From JAKFEW01 sp036675505 (GTDB taxonomy: Bacteria; Cyanobacteriota; Sericytochromatia; S15B-MN24; JAQBPE01), in assembly GCA_036675505.1 (NCBI GenBank), contig JAKFEW010000138.1, positions 1 to 40,288 of the forward strand: a stretch of DNA of 40,288 bases, in the 5' to 3' direction. A model generated the notes under the pieces. The model saw only the letters and a list, made by a program, of their open reading frames with translations. It was not told the DNA's origin and searched no databases. The translations under genes and the position numbers were made by a program. This document shows positions 22,674-34,905 of this stretch, piece by piece; positions within the stretch are counted from its first letter, which is position 1, and every line of letters begins with the position of its first letter.

Positions 22674-24995
22674 TCACTCCTTGAGCGGCCGATCCTCGGC
22701 CCGCTGGTCGATCAGCTGCGGGCTCTGCTCGCGGCCCATCCGGCGGGCGCGGCGCGTCACCTGATCCTCGATGTAGCCGTGCAGCTTGCGCACCGTGAGC
22801 CCGTCGGCCGGCAGGTCCTCGCCGCGCAGGGCCTTGAGCAGGAAGTACGTGAACAGGCCATGGCGCTTCTCCGGGTAGGCCGAGCTCAGCTGGCTCGGGC
22901 CCGCCGCCGCGAACACGGTCACGCCGGCCGGCACCGTGGGCGCGAGCGCCTGGATCAGGAGCGGCCGGGTGCCCGCGACCAGCAGCTGCGGCTCCTTGCC
23001 GCGCCCGTCCTGGCCGGTGAAGCAGGCGTCGAGCATGACCGTGACGTTCTTGGCGCCTAGCGTGCCGAGGCTTTCGTAGAGCCTGGACGCCGGGTAGCAG
23101 GACTCCACGGGGTAGTTCGGATCGCCGTCGAACGGCACCAGGTAGGCCGACTTCGTGCTGGGGTCCGGCGCGCCGTGGCCCGCATAGAAGACATACACGT
23201 TCGACTTGCCGGGGGTGATGAGGTTCTTGAGCTTCCGCTCCACCGCCACCTGCATGCCCGCCTTGGTCGCGCCCTCGTTCAGGAGCGTGAGGATGTTCTC
23301 CTCCTCGACGCCGAGCACGTCGCGCATGTAGCGCTGGACGGCCTGGGCGTCGCGCTGCGCGAACGAGACCGCAGGCACCTGGGTGCCATAGCGCTCGATG
23401 CCGATCACCAGGGCCACGGCGTCGCGGTCCGGCTTCGCCGACCGCTTCAAGGGCTGGTCCACGTCCACGATCAACTCCGGCGCCTCGGGGGCGGCCGTGG
23501 CGGCGGGCCTGGCCGTGGCGGCTGCGAACTCGACGACCTCCGGGGCGCTCTGGCCGAGCGCGACCGTGATGGTGGCGTCCTGGTTCGCCTCGGCGCGGCT
23601 CTCGCGCAGGCGCACGGCGAGCGGCAGCGTCGCCGGCCCGTCGTAGGAGTTCCGCACGAACAGCGAGAAGTGCGCGATCTTCCAGCCGCCGGCCGGGATG
23701 TCGCCGACCTCGACGCGCTCTTTGCCGGCGGCGAGCAGGTCGGCATGGCGCCGCTGGAGCTCGGCGGTGACACCTCGCGCAGGCAGCCCGCCCGGGTTCT
23801 TGATCAGCACCTTGAGATCGATCTGTTCACCGCGCCGCGGAATGCTCTCGCCCGTGGCGGTCGTGACGCCGACCTGGTCGATCTTGAGGCGCACCGGCTC
23901 ATGGGCGCGCAGCTCGAAGGCGAGGCGTGCCGGGGGCGCGTCGAAGCGGTTCTGGTCCTCGACGATCACCTGCAGGCTCGCACGGCCCGGCCGGAGCTTG
24001 CGGTCCGCCGTCAGCGGCACGCGGACGACCTCGGTCTGGCGCGCGTCGAGATCGCCGATGCGCACGGTCGCCGGGACGCCGAGCCCGGTTGAATCGCCCA
24101 GGAACGAGACCCTGGCCACGACGCCGATCGCCGGGGTCGTGCCCTTGTTGGCGACGGTGAGGACGAGCGTGCCGCCTACCCCCCCGTGCACGGCCCCGTC
24201 GCCGACGGGCTCCTCGAGCCCGACCTGGGCGTTGAGCTTCGGCGGCAGCGCCGCGCGGGCCACGGCCGGTCTGGCTACATGAGCCGGCTTAGCGGGAGCC
24301 GGTGAGGACTGAGGCTGGTCAGGGGGAGCCAGGACGGCAGGAGCCGACGTGATGGCGGGCTTCGCCGGCGCCTTGGCGGCGAGCGGCTCAGGGCCGAGGG
24401 GGAGGCGCCTGGCGGCGGGGCGCCCCTGGGCCGCGACCGTCGCGGCGTGGGGCACGAGCCAGGCGGCGTGGCCGACCTTCCGGCCTTCGGCATCGACCAG
24501 CTCGATGACCATGGTCTGCCCCATGGCCGTGTCCACGGGCGGCACCCTGAGGGTGAGGCGATCCAGGCCGACATGATCGAGCGGGACGCGCGTGGGCAGG
24601 TCCGCCGAGACGAGGTAACGTGGGCGGGTGGCGGGCTGGCGTCCGGCGCCGAAAGTCAGGTTTCCGAGGAAATCGGCGGCGATCGCGAGGCCGGCGGCCG
24701 TGGCGACCCACTGGTACGCGGCGGTGGCGTCCTGGAACTTGCCGGCGCCGAGGACCGTATTCCCGACGAAGAAGCCAGTCCCGAGGTACAGGCCGATATC
24801 TTGCCAGCCGAGCGTCGTGGCCGCCGCGGACCGACGGACCAGCACCAGCGGCGTGCCTTGCTTGCTCGACGGGCCGTCGGCCACCGCCTCGTATTCGGGT
24901 GTCGGGTTGAGCGAGACCCGCAGGGCGGTCGCGCAGCCGGAGAGCATCACGGTGGTGACGGCGAGGCTGAGGACGTAGCGAAACGGCTGGCGCAT
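22674..24995 (-). CDS. Large caspase-like (peptidase C14 family) lipoprotein
   Basis: A 773-residue envelope protease. The signal ends MLSGC (Cys21). Two hydrophobic stretches around 68-82 and 95-110 may be membrane-associated. After an Ala/Pro linker (about 200-250), residues about 255-500 contain two beta-sandwich domains of the CARDB type (GGTLVLTVANKGTTPAIGVV; later LKVLIKNPGGLPARGV), often involved in adhesion or protein contact. The caspase domain (about 525-765) begins DAVALVIGIERY and has catalytic His607 in YAGHGA and Cys658 in LDACFTG, 51 residues apart exactly as in the 6528 paralogue, with the same HGLFTYFLLKALRG segment. It lies in an operon after dacB and a lipoprotein, 27 bases behind the latter. 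A lipid-anchored caspase with adhesion domains beside a peptidoglycan enzyme suggests a periplasmic quality-control or maturation protease. Confidence 0.88.
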   Translation of the reverse strand: MRQPFRYVLSLAVTTVMLSGCATALRVSLNPTPEYEAVADGPSSKQGTPLVLVRRSAAATTLGWQDIGLYLGTGFFVGNTVLGAGKFQDATAAYQWVATAAGLAIAADFLGNLTFGAGRQPATRPRYLVSADLPTRVPLDHVGLDRLTLRVPPVDTAMGQTMVIELVDAEGRKVGHAAWLVPHAATVAAQGRPAARRLPLGPEPLAAKAPAKPAITSAPAVLAPPDQPQSSPAPAKPAHVARPAVARAALPPKLNAQVGLEEPVGDGAVHGGVGGTLVLTVANKGTTPAIGVVARVSFLGDSTGLGVPATVRIGDLDARQTEVVRVPLTADRKLRPGRASLQVIVEDQNRFDAPPARLAFELRAHEPVRLKIDQVGVTTATGESIPRRGEQIDLKVLIKNPGGLPARGVTAELQRRHADLLAAGKERVEVGDIPAGGWKIAHFSLFVRNSYDGPATLPLAVRLRESRAEANQDATITVALGQSAPEVVEFAAATARPAATAAPEAPELIVDVDQPLKRSAKPDRDAVALVIGIERYGTQVPAVSFAQRDAQAVQRYMRDVLGVEEENILTLLNEGATKAGMQVAVERKLKNLITPGKSNVYVFYAGHGAPDPSTKSAYLVPFDGDPNYPVESCYPASRLYESLGTLGAKNVTVMLDACFTGQDGRGKEPQLLVAGTRPLLIQALAPTVPAGVTVFAAAGPSQLSSAYPEKRHGLFTYFLLKALRGEDLPADGLTVRKLHGYIEDQVTRRARRMGREQSPQLIDQRAEDRPLKE

Positions 24996-25022
24996 GGTCG
25001 ACTCTCTCGGAATGAGCGTGGG

Positions 25023-25898
25023 TTACTGCGGTGATACGCTCAGAATGGTCGGTGCCCTGGAGGGCTCGGGCGTGGGCGACGGCGTGGCCGTGGGTTCCGC
25101 GCTGGGCGCGGCCGTTGCGGCGACCGAGGCCGGGCTGGGCGCGGCCGTCGCCGCTGCCGGGGTGGGACTCGCCGTCGGCGAAGGGCTCGCCACCGGCAGG
25201 GGGCCGAAGCGCTTCTGCAACGTATCGACGCTCTTCACGACGTCCGCGCGCAGCTTGGTCCAGGCCGCGAACTCGGCGTCCTGGCGCAGCTTGTAGTACG
25301 CCGCCGAGTTGCTCGCGAGCAACGTCGGACCCTTCACGCCGACGGCCTGGTAGGGCGCGAGGTAGGTGGCCGTGCGGATGTCCATCGTGATCGCCACGAG
25401 CGTCGTGCGCGCCTCCCAGAACGCCCGGCCGCCGAAGGCGTCGAAGAGGTTCGTGGGCTGCTCGTCGGCCAGCTGGTAGGTGGTGTTGCCGGAGACCAGC
25501 AGCAGCACGTCGCACTTGAAGCGCGCGCCGAGCAGGCGGATCGACTCGATCGTGGTGCCGCTCTTGAGCAGGCCGGTGGGGATCAGGATCGTGTCCGTGA
25601 CGACCCCGGTGCCCGCGAGCGCTTCCTTGAACTCCGCGATCACCTGCTGCTCGTCCTCGGGCTTGAGGCCGGTCTCGAAGTCGTAGTACGCGATGCCGAC
25701 GGTGATCGGGAAGGTCAGCGTGATCGGCTTGTCGAGCGTGGCCTGGGCCTGGACGTCCTCGGGCGCGACGAGGTTGGTGAGCGGCGACCTGTAAGGGGGC
25801 GCCGAGGCTCCGGTGCCGGTCGGCGCGGCGGCCGGACAGCCGGCGAGCGGCGCGAGGAGCAGCGCGAGCACGAGGGCGTGGCGGATCGAGGGGGACAT
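25023..25898 (-). CDS. Lipoprotein resembling the rhombotarget family
   Basis: A 291-residue lipoprotein. ATG 25898 follows AAAGGAG by 9 bases and starts a signal ending LAGC (Cys21); the frame continues upstream into dacB but without these signals. Residues about 55-225 are a single alpha/beta domain (ITLTFPITVGIAYYD, RLLGARFKCDVLLLVSG, ARTTLVAITMDIRTATYLAPYQAVG) whose pattern resembles rhombotarget lipoproteins as I remember them. Those normally end in a GlyGly-CTERM tail cut by a rhomboid protease; this one instead ends in a Pro/Ser/Thr/Ala-rich tail with no membrane segment. It sits between dacB (56-base gap) and the caspase-like gene (27-base gap), so the three are probably one transcript. 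The function is unknown. Confidence 0.68.
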   Translation of the reverse strand: MSPSIRHALVLALLLAPLAGCPAAAPTGTGASAPPYRSPLTNLVAPEDVQAQATLDKPITLTFPITVGIAYYDFETGLKPEDEQQVIAEFKEALAGTGVVTDTILIPTGLLKSGTTIESIRLLGARFKCDVLLLVSGNTTYQLADEQPTNLFDAFGGRAFWEARTTLVAITMDIRTATYLAPYQAVGVKGPTLLASNSAAYYKLRQDAEFAAWTKLRADVVKSVDTLQKRFGPLPVASPSPTASPTPAAATAAPSPASVAATAAPSAEPTATPSPTPEPSRAPTILSVSPQ

Positions 25899-25931
25899 CG
25901 GGAATCGCTCCTTTGGTCGCGGGGGCTTGCT

Positions 25932-25946
25932 GCCGCCTTCGGCGGC
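25932..25946 (-). other. Hairpin between dacB and the next lipoprotein gene
   Basis: GCCGCC-GAA-GGCGGC on the minus strand: a perfect 6-bp stem 8 bases after the dacB stop. No T tract follows, so it would not terminate by itself; it may lower the level of the downstream genes or protect the dacB mRNA end. Confidence 0.4.
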
Positions 25947-25954
25947 CAGGCGGG

Positions 25955-27451
25955 TCAGCGGGCAGGCTCCGCCAGCGTCTCGACCAGCGCGTCCTGCAGC
26001 TGGCGGATCTTCGTCGCGGGCCCCACGAAGCCCGTGGTCATCACGGCCACCACGAGCGTCTCGCCGTCCTGCGTCTCCAGGTACCCCGCCAAGCCCGACA
26101 CGCCGCTCATCGTCCCGGTCTTCGCGCGCAGTCGCCCGCGCGTGGCCGGGCCGATCAGGCGGCGGGCCAGCGTGCCGTCCACGCCGGCCACCGGCAGGCC
26201 GATCATGAAGGCCGGGTAGGCCAGCCGCTGGGTCGGCAGGTAGCCGAGCAGGCGGGTCAGCTGGGCCGGGCTCACGGCGTTGTAGCGCGACAGGCCCGAG
26301 CCGTCCGTCAGGCGGTAGGAGTCGTTGGCCCAACCGGCGCGCTCGAGGAAGCCGCGCAGCGTGGCGAGGCCCTTCTCCCAGGTGCCGGGGCCGCCCTTGC
26401 CCTTGACGCCGAGCTGCAGCAGCACGGTCTCGGCGAGCAGGTTGTCGCTGTCCTTGAGCATCTCGCGCACGATGTCCGCGAGCGGCGGCGACTGGTGCAG
26501 CGCGATCGTGCGCGCGCCCGCGGGCACGGCGCCGAGGCGCGGCTGCCCGCGCAGGGCCACGCCCTGGCGGCCGAGGGCTTCTTTGAAGACCGTGAGCGTG
26601 AAGCGCGCCGGATCGGCCACCGCGAGCTGCTCGGTCTCGGCGGCGGCGCCCGCGGTCAGGCCGCCGCGCACGTTCAGCGCCTCCTGCCAGGAGCCGGGCG
26701 CGAAGCGCTCGAGGCCGAAGCCGAGCGTGCCCTGCTCGCCGCTCGCGAGCGTGCGCGCCGTGTTGCGCAGCTGCAGGTAGTTGGTGGGCGGGGTGATGTC
26801 GACGCGCAGCGCCTCACCGCCGCGGGCACCCGGCGTGACGGTCACGGTGACGGCGTTGCGGTGCAGCGTGAGCCCGCTCGCCGTCGCGCCGTAGCCGGCG
26901 TCGAGGTCGTCCCAGGCCCAGCCGGCCGGGCCGCGCCCCTCGGGCGAGAAGGCCGTGGCGTCGCCCACCAGGTCGCCCGCGATCTCGCGGATGCCCTGCG
27001 CGCGCAGGCTGGTCGCGAGCTTCTCGAGGTCCTGGGCCTCGAGCATCGGGTCGCCCTCGCCCTTGAGCACGAGGTCGCCCTTGAGCACGCCGCTCTCGAC
27101 CGGCGCCTGGATCAGCAGGCGGGTCACGAAGCGCTTCTGGGCGCCGAGCAGGCCGAGCGCCGCGGCGGCCGTCGTGAGCTTCTGCAGCGAGGCGGGCGTG
27201 AAGAGCTTGTTGGCCTCGCGCGCGTAGACCACCTCGCCGGTGCCGAAGCGCACCACGCTCACGCCCACGTGGGCCTCGGGCGGCGCGAGCCGCTGGATCA
27301 GCGCGTCGACCTTCGGCCCCACCTCGGCGGCCGTGGCGGCCTGGACGGGGGTGGCGAGGGCGAGGGCGAGGGCGACGGCGGGCAGCGCCTGCGGCCTGAG
27401 GCGATGGAGAGCCCTGAGGCTGTTGATGACGGGCAACGAATGGCGCAGCAT
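25955..27451 (-). CDS. dacB: D-alanyl-D-alanine carboxypeptidase/endopeptidase (PBP4, family S13)
   Basis: A 498-residue exported class C penicillin-binding protein that removes the terminal D-Ala of peptidoglycan stem peptides and can cut cross-links in the periplasm. A signal peptide covers about 1-38, ending VQA. The three active-site motifs are present: SLQK at 88-91 (Ser88 nucleophile, Lys91), SDN at 335-337 and KTG at 444-446. The large insertion between SxxK and SDN is typical for PBP4. The start is chosen because TGTTAAAAT ends 7 bases before the ATG, with no ribosome binding site; an open frame continuing upstream is only the antisense of the neighbouring kinase. It heads a four-gene operon with two lipoproteins and a caspase-like lipoprotein, an unusual partnership. 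Confidence 0.94.
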   Translation of the reverse strand: MLRHSLPVINSLRALHRLRPQALPAVALALALATPVQAATAAEVGPKVDALIQRLAPPEAHVGVSVVRFGTGEVVYAREANKLFTPASLQKLTTAAAALGLLGAQKRFVTRLLIQAPVESGVLKGDLVLKGEGDPMLEAQDLEKLATSLRAQGIREIAGDLVGDATAFSPEGRGPAGWAWDDLDAGYGATASGLTLHRNAVTVTVTPGARGGEALRVDITPPTNYLQLRNTARTLASGEQGTLGFGLERFAPGSWQEALNVRGGLTAGAAAETEQLAVADPARFTLTVFKEALGRQGVALRGQPRLGAVPAGARTIALHQSPPLADIVREMLKDSDNLLAETVLLQLGVKGKGGPGTWEKGLATLRGFLERAGWANDSYRLTDGSGLSRYNAVSPAQLTRLLGYLPTQRLAYPAFMIGLPVAGVDGTLARRLIGPATRGRLRAKTGTMSGVSGLAGYLETQDGETLVVAVMTTGFVGPATKIRQLQDALVETLAEPAR

Positions 27452-27458
27452 GGGGGCG

Positions 27459-27467
27459 ATTTTAACA
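27459..27467 (-). promoter_or_regulatory. Extended -10 promoter of the dacB operon
   Basis: On the minus strand TGTTAAAAT, an extended -10 with 5 of 6 matches, ends 7 bases before the ATG, so the transcript should begin at the start codon itself. No Shine-Dalgarno sequence is present. A weak -35-like TTGCCT lies 20 bases further upstream. Confidence 0.6.
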
Positions 27468-27555
27468 CGCGGCGGGCGAGCGAGCGAGGCAAGCCTAACC
27501 GCGAAGTCTTGATAATGGCAGTTATCCGGCGACCAGTTCACCCTGCGAGGCAGAA

Positions 27556-27572
27556 CTCGCTGTGCCAGCGAG
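27556..27572 (-). terminator. Hairpin after the receiver-kinase gene, possible terminator
   Basis: CTCGCTG-GCA-CAGCGAG on the minus strand: a perfect 7-bp stem directly behind the stop at 27576, followed by TTCTGCC. The T run is poor, so it is at best a weak intrinsic terminator separating this operon from dacB. Confidence 0.4.
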
Positions 27573-27575
27573 CGG

Positions 27576-28754
27576 TCAACGCACCGGTGTCGAGCTCGAG
27601 CGGACGGCCGCCGGCCGGCGTTTCGGCCGGGGCGCCTCGGGCGCCGGCAGCGTGAACCAGAAGGTGCTGCCCTCGCCGGGCGCGCTCTCGACCCCGATCG
27701 CCCCGCCGTGGCCCTCGACGATCGCCTTGCTGATGCTGAGCCCGAGCCCCGTGCCGCCGACCAGGCGGGTCGCGGAGGTGTCGATCTGGGTGAAGCGTTC
27801 GAAGATCCGCGGCTGCAGGCCCTTGGGGATGCCGGGGCCCGTGTCGCGGACCTCGAGCCGGACGGCGGACCGCTCGCGCCGCACATGCACCTCGATGCGG
27901 CCCCGCTCGGGCGTGAACTTGATCGCATTCGAGAGCAGGTTGAGCATCACCTGGCGCACACGCTCGGCGTCGGCGGTGAGCTCCGGCAGGCCGTCGGCGA
28001 GCATCACCGTGAGCTTCTGGTGGCGCTGGCGCGACAGGGCGGCCAGGTGGGCGATCGCGTCCTCCACCACGCCCGCGAGGTCCATCGGCGCCGGGTAGAT
28101 CGCGAAGCGGCCGGCCTGGATGCGGCCCATGTCGAGCAGGTCGTTGACCAGCGCCAGCAGCCGGTCCGCGCCGGCCGAGATCTGCGCGACGTAGCCCTTC
28201 TGGGGCGTTGTCAGGTGGCCCGAGAGCTCCTCGCACAGCAGCTCCGCGAAGCCCGTGATCGCCGTGATCGGGGTTTTCAGCTCGTGGCTCACGATGCTCA
28301 GGAACTCGTCCTTGTAGCGGACGGCCATCGAGAGCTCGGCGGCCTGTTCGCGCAGCTTCGCGTTCTGGCGCGCCAGGTCCAGGAAGACGGCCGCCTTGGC
28401 GCGCAGGTAGCTCGCGTCGAAGGGCGTCGGGAGGTAATCCACGGCGCCGAGCGCGTAGCCGCGGGCCTGGAACGAGCCGGTCGCCTCGCTGGCGCTGGTG
28501 AAGATCAGCGGGACGTCGCGGGTCTTCGGCCAGGCCTTGATCATCTGGGCGGTTTCGAACCCGTCCATGCCCGGCATCATGATGTCGAGCAGGATCAGCG
28601 CGAAGTCCTCCTGGAGGAGGTGACGCAGCGCCTCCTCGCCGCTCTCGGCGAGCACCACGCGCTCGCCGAGGCTGTCGAGCGCCGCCGCCATCGCCAGCCG
28701 GTTCTCCGGCCGATCGTCCACCACCAGGATGTTGAGCTTGCTCGGCCCCGGCAT
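27576..28754 (-). CDS. Receiver-histidine kinase hybrid, soluble
   Basis: A 392-residue cytoplasmic signalling protein. Residues 7-122 are a receiver domain with the acidic pair Asp13-Asp14, phospho-acceptor Asp57 in LILLDIMMPGMDG and Thr86; the otherwise invariant Lys is Thr110 in the segment YLPTPFD, a change known in one receiver subfamily. A short coiled coil (about 125-147) links to HisKA with His157 in SIVSHELKTPI, then HATPase (about 255-370) with NLLSNAIKF (N box), DTGPGIP (G1) and GGTGLGLS (G2). The protein lacks sensor or membrane domains, so its input is probably phosphotransfer onto the receiver. It starts 3 bases after the stop of the large hybrid kinase, whose output receivers are obvious partners. 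The tail is Arg/Ser-rich. Confidence 0.92.
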   Translation of the reverse strand: MPGPSKLNILVVDDRPENRLAMAAALDSLGERVVLAESGEEALRHLLQEDFALILLDIMMPGMDGFETAQMIKAWPKTRDVPLIFTSASEATGSFQARGYALGAVDYLPTPFDASYLRAKAAVFLDLARQNAKLREQAAELSMAVRYKDEFLSIVSHELKTPITAITGFAELLCEELSGHLTTPQKGYVAQISAGADRLLALVNDLLDMGRIQAGRFAIYPAPMDLAGVVEDAIAHLAALSRQRHQKLTVMLADGLPELTADAERVRQVMLNLLSNAIKFTPERGRIEVHVRRERSAVRLEVRDTGPGIPKGLQPRIFERFTQIDTSATRLVGGTGLGLSISKAIVEGHGGAIGVESAPGEGSTFWFTLPAPEAPRPKRRPAAVRSSSTPVR

Positions 28755-28757
28755 CGC

Positions 28758-33398
<4,641 letters not shown>

Positions 33399-33440
33399 CG
33401 GGCGTCCTCCTTCGGGCTGGCGGCAGGCGCCAGCATTCCC

Positions 33441-33469
33441 AACATAGGCGGGATCCGCACGCGGCTCAA
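33441..33469 (-). promoter_or_regulatory. Sigma-70-like promoter of the hybrid kinase operon
   Basis: On the minus strand TTGAGC (-35, 4 of 6) and TATGTT (-10, 4 of 6) are separated by 17 bases, 42 bases before the ATG at 33398. It fits in the 155-base gap behind the preceding gene, so the kinase pair can be expressed on its own. Confidence 0.5.
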
Positions 33470-33553
33470 CGCTTCCTCGGCGAGGCGCGGAAGGCGAAGC
33501 TTCGCGGCGGGCTCTGCCGCCCAGCTTTCGCCCGCTGTCGACGCGCGGGGAAC

Positions 33554-34789
33554 TCAGAGAACCAGGTCGCCCGGCGCGGGGTCGCCCGGCGTCAGCCCGT
33601 GCTCGTCCGCGAGGTCCCGGCCGCCGCCGTCGTCGCGGAGATCGGGGCCCGTGCTCCAGACGCGGCCGCCCACGAAGCGCAAGGGCGCCCCGCTGGCCGA
33701 GAAGGGGTCCGCCGGCACGGCCGGAAGGTACTTCGGCACGAGCGCGCGGAGCGACGCCGGTGCGCCCTTGTGCTCGCGGCGATACAGCTCGCAGGCGAGC
33801 TTCACGCGCCAGCCGTCGACGCGCGCGTCGGCGGCCCAGACGGCGCTCATGGCGCCGTCCAGGCCGCTCGTCAGGCGGATCATCGTGAGCGCCGCGGCCT
33901 CGGCGGGGTGGAAGATCAGCGCGAGCTTGTCCTGGGCCTCCGAGACGCCGGGCGTCGCGTTCGTCGTGGCGATGCCCGTGAGGTCGCGCCGTCCGAAAGC
34001 GGGCAGCAAGCGATCGAAGCGAGGCCGGAACAGCACGGCGCCTGCCTCGGCATGCGCGGCCACGCCATGCCGCACGATCCATTCGCGGTGGCCGAGGGCC
34101 ATGTCCTGGGGCGTACGCCGCTCCCGGGCCCGGGCTTCCAGCTCGGCGAGCAGGGCCTGCAAGGCCGGGGTCGGCGCCGCGAGCACGGCCGCGAGGTGGA
34201 GCTGGAGATCCCGCGACCAGGCGCTCGTTCGTTGGCTCCCGTCCGCGGCGACGAACAGCGGCTCGCCCCACGTGCGCCCGTAACGGCCGACCAGCGCGAG
34301 CGTATCGGCCGCCAGCCCGAGCCCCGCGCCGCCCTGTCCGTCCAGGAACGCCGCGTGCAGGGCCACCCGGCCGAGCCCGATCAGCCGGTGGTAGGGCCTG
34401 CTCACCTCGACGTATCGCGCCATGCCGTCGGTGGGCCCGAGGACCTGGAAGGCCGGGTGCGCGTGGCCCGCGCTCAGGGCGGCGATCGCGTCGCGGTGAT
34501 CATGCAGGCCGCGGCGGTTCGCCGCGACGAACCGCCGCGGGTCCGGCGCCGAGGTGGGCGATCTCCGCAGGGGCGCGTCGTCGATCGCGAGGTTCCCCAG
34601 GGCCTGCGCCACGGGCAGGTACACGACGGCCGCGTTGCCGCCCGCGGCGGTCCCGACCTTGAAAGGCGGGATGGTGGTCGCGGCGGGCGGCGGAAGGACG
34701 GGCCGGGACCAGGTCCAGGCCGCCACCGCGAGGGCAACGAGGGCGCCGAGGGTGCCGAAAGTGGCGCGGGCGGCGAAGCTCATGGTCAT
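33554..34789 (-). CDS. Hypothetical membrane-anchored protein
   Basis: A 411-residue protein I do not recognise. ATG 34789 is chosen because TATAGT in an extended -10 ends 9 bases upstream; a second ATG two codons later is equally possible. Residues about 8-30 form one hydrophobic segment without a clear cleavage site, so the protein is probably anchored in the inner membrane with the rest in the periplasm. The body is helical and rich in Ala, Leu and Arg. Residues about 325-400 (CELYRREHKGAPASLRALVP, then DPFSASGAPLRF and GPDLRDDGG) resemble the pseudopilin-like tails seen in many proteins of planctomycetes and myxobacteria. It lies 155 bases before the hybrid kinase on the same strand. A link between them is possible but unsupported. 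Confidence 0.72.
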   Translation of the reverse strand: MTMSFAARATFGTLGALVALAVAAWTWSRPVLPPPAATTIPPFKVGTAAGGNAAVVYLPVAQALGNLAIDDAPLRRSPTSAPDPRRFVAANRRGLHDHRDAIAALSAGHAHPAFQVLGPTDGMARYVEVSRPYHRLIGLGRVALHAAFLDGQGGAGLGLAADTLALVGRYGRTWGEPLFVAADGSQRTSAWSRDLQLHLAAVLAAPTPALQALLAELEARARERRTPQDMALGHREWIVRHGVAAHAEAGAVLFRPRFDRLLPAFGRRDLTGIATTNATPGVSEAQDKLALIFHPAEAAALTMIRLTSGLDGAMSAVWAADARVDGWRVKLACELYRREHKGAPASLRALVPKYLPAVPADPFSASGAPLRFVGGRVWSTGPDLRDDGGGRDLADEHGLTPGDPAPGDLVL

Positions 34790-34798
34790 GGTGCCGCC

Positions 34799-34807
34799 AC
34801 TATAACA
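34799..34807 (-). promoter_or_regulatory. Extended -10 promoter of the 34789 gene
   Basis: TGTTATAGT on the minus strand, ending 9 bases before the ATG at 34789, with no ribosome binding site between them. Its first five bases and its spacing match the promoters at 3093 and 27467. Confidence 0.55.
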
Positions 34808-34905
34808 GGAAACCAAGGGGCCGTGCCTCCGTAGACTCCACCGGCGTCGCGCCGAACCCCTGCTCGATCCGCGTCGCCACGCGGACCCCCGGGTACGAGA
34901 TCCCT

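Noticed and set aside
33399..34271. N-terminal extension of the hybrid kinase by about 290 codons
   Set aside because: The extension has no signal or domain, overlaps another gene's antisense, and a strong ribosome binding site and promoter fit the ATG at 33398.
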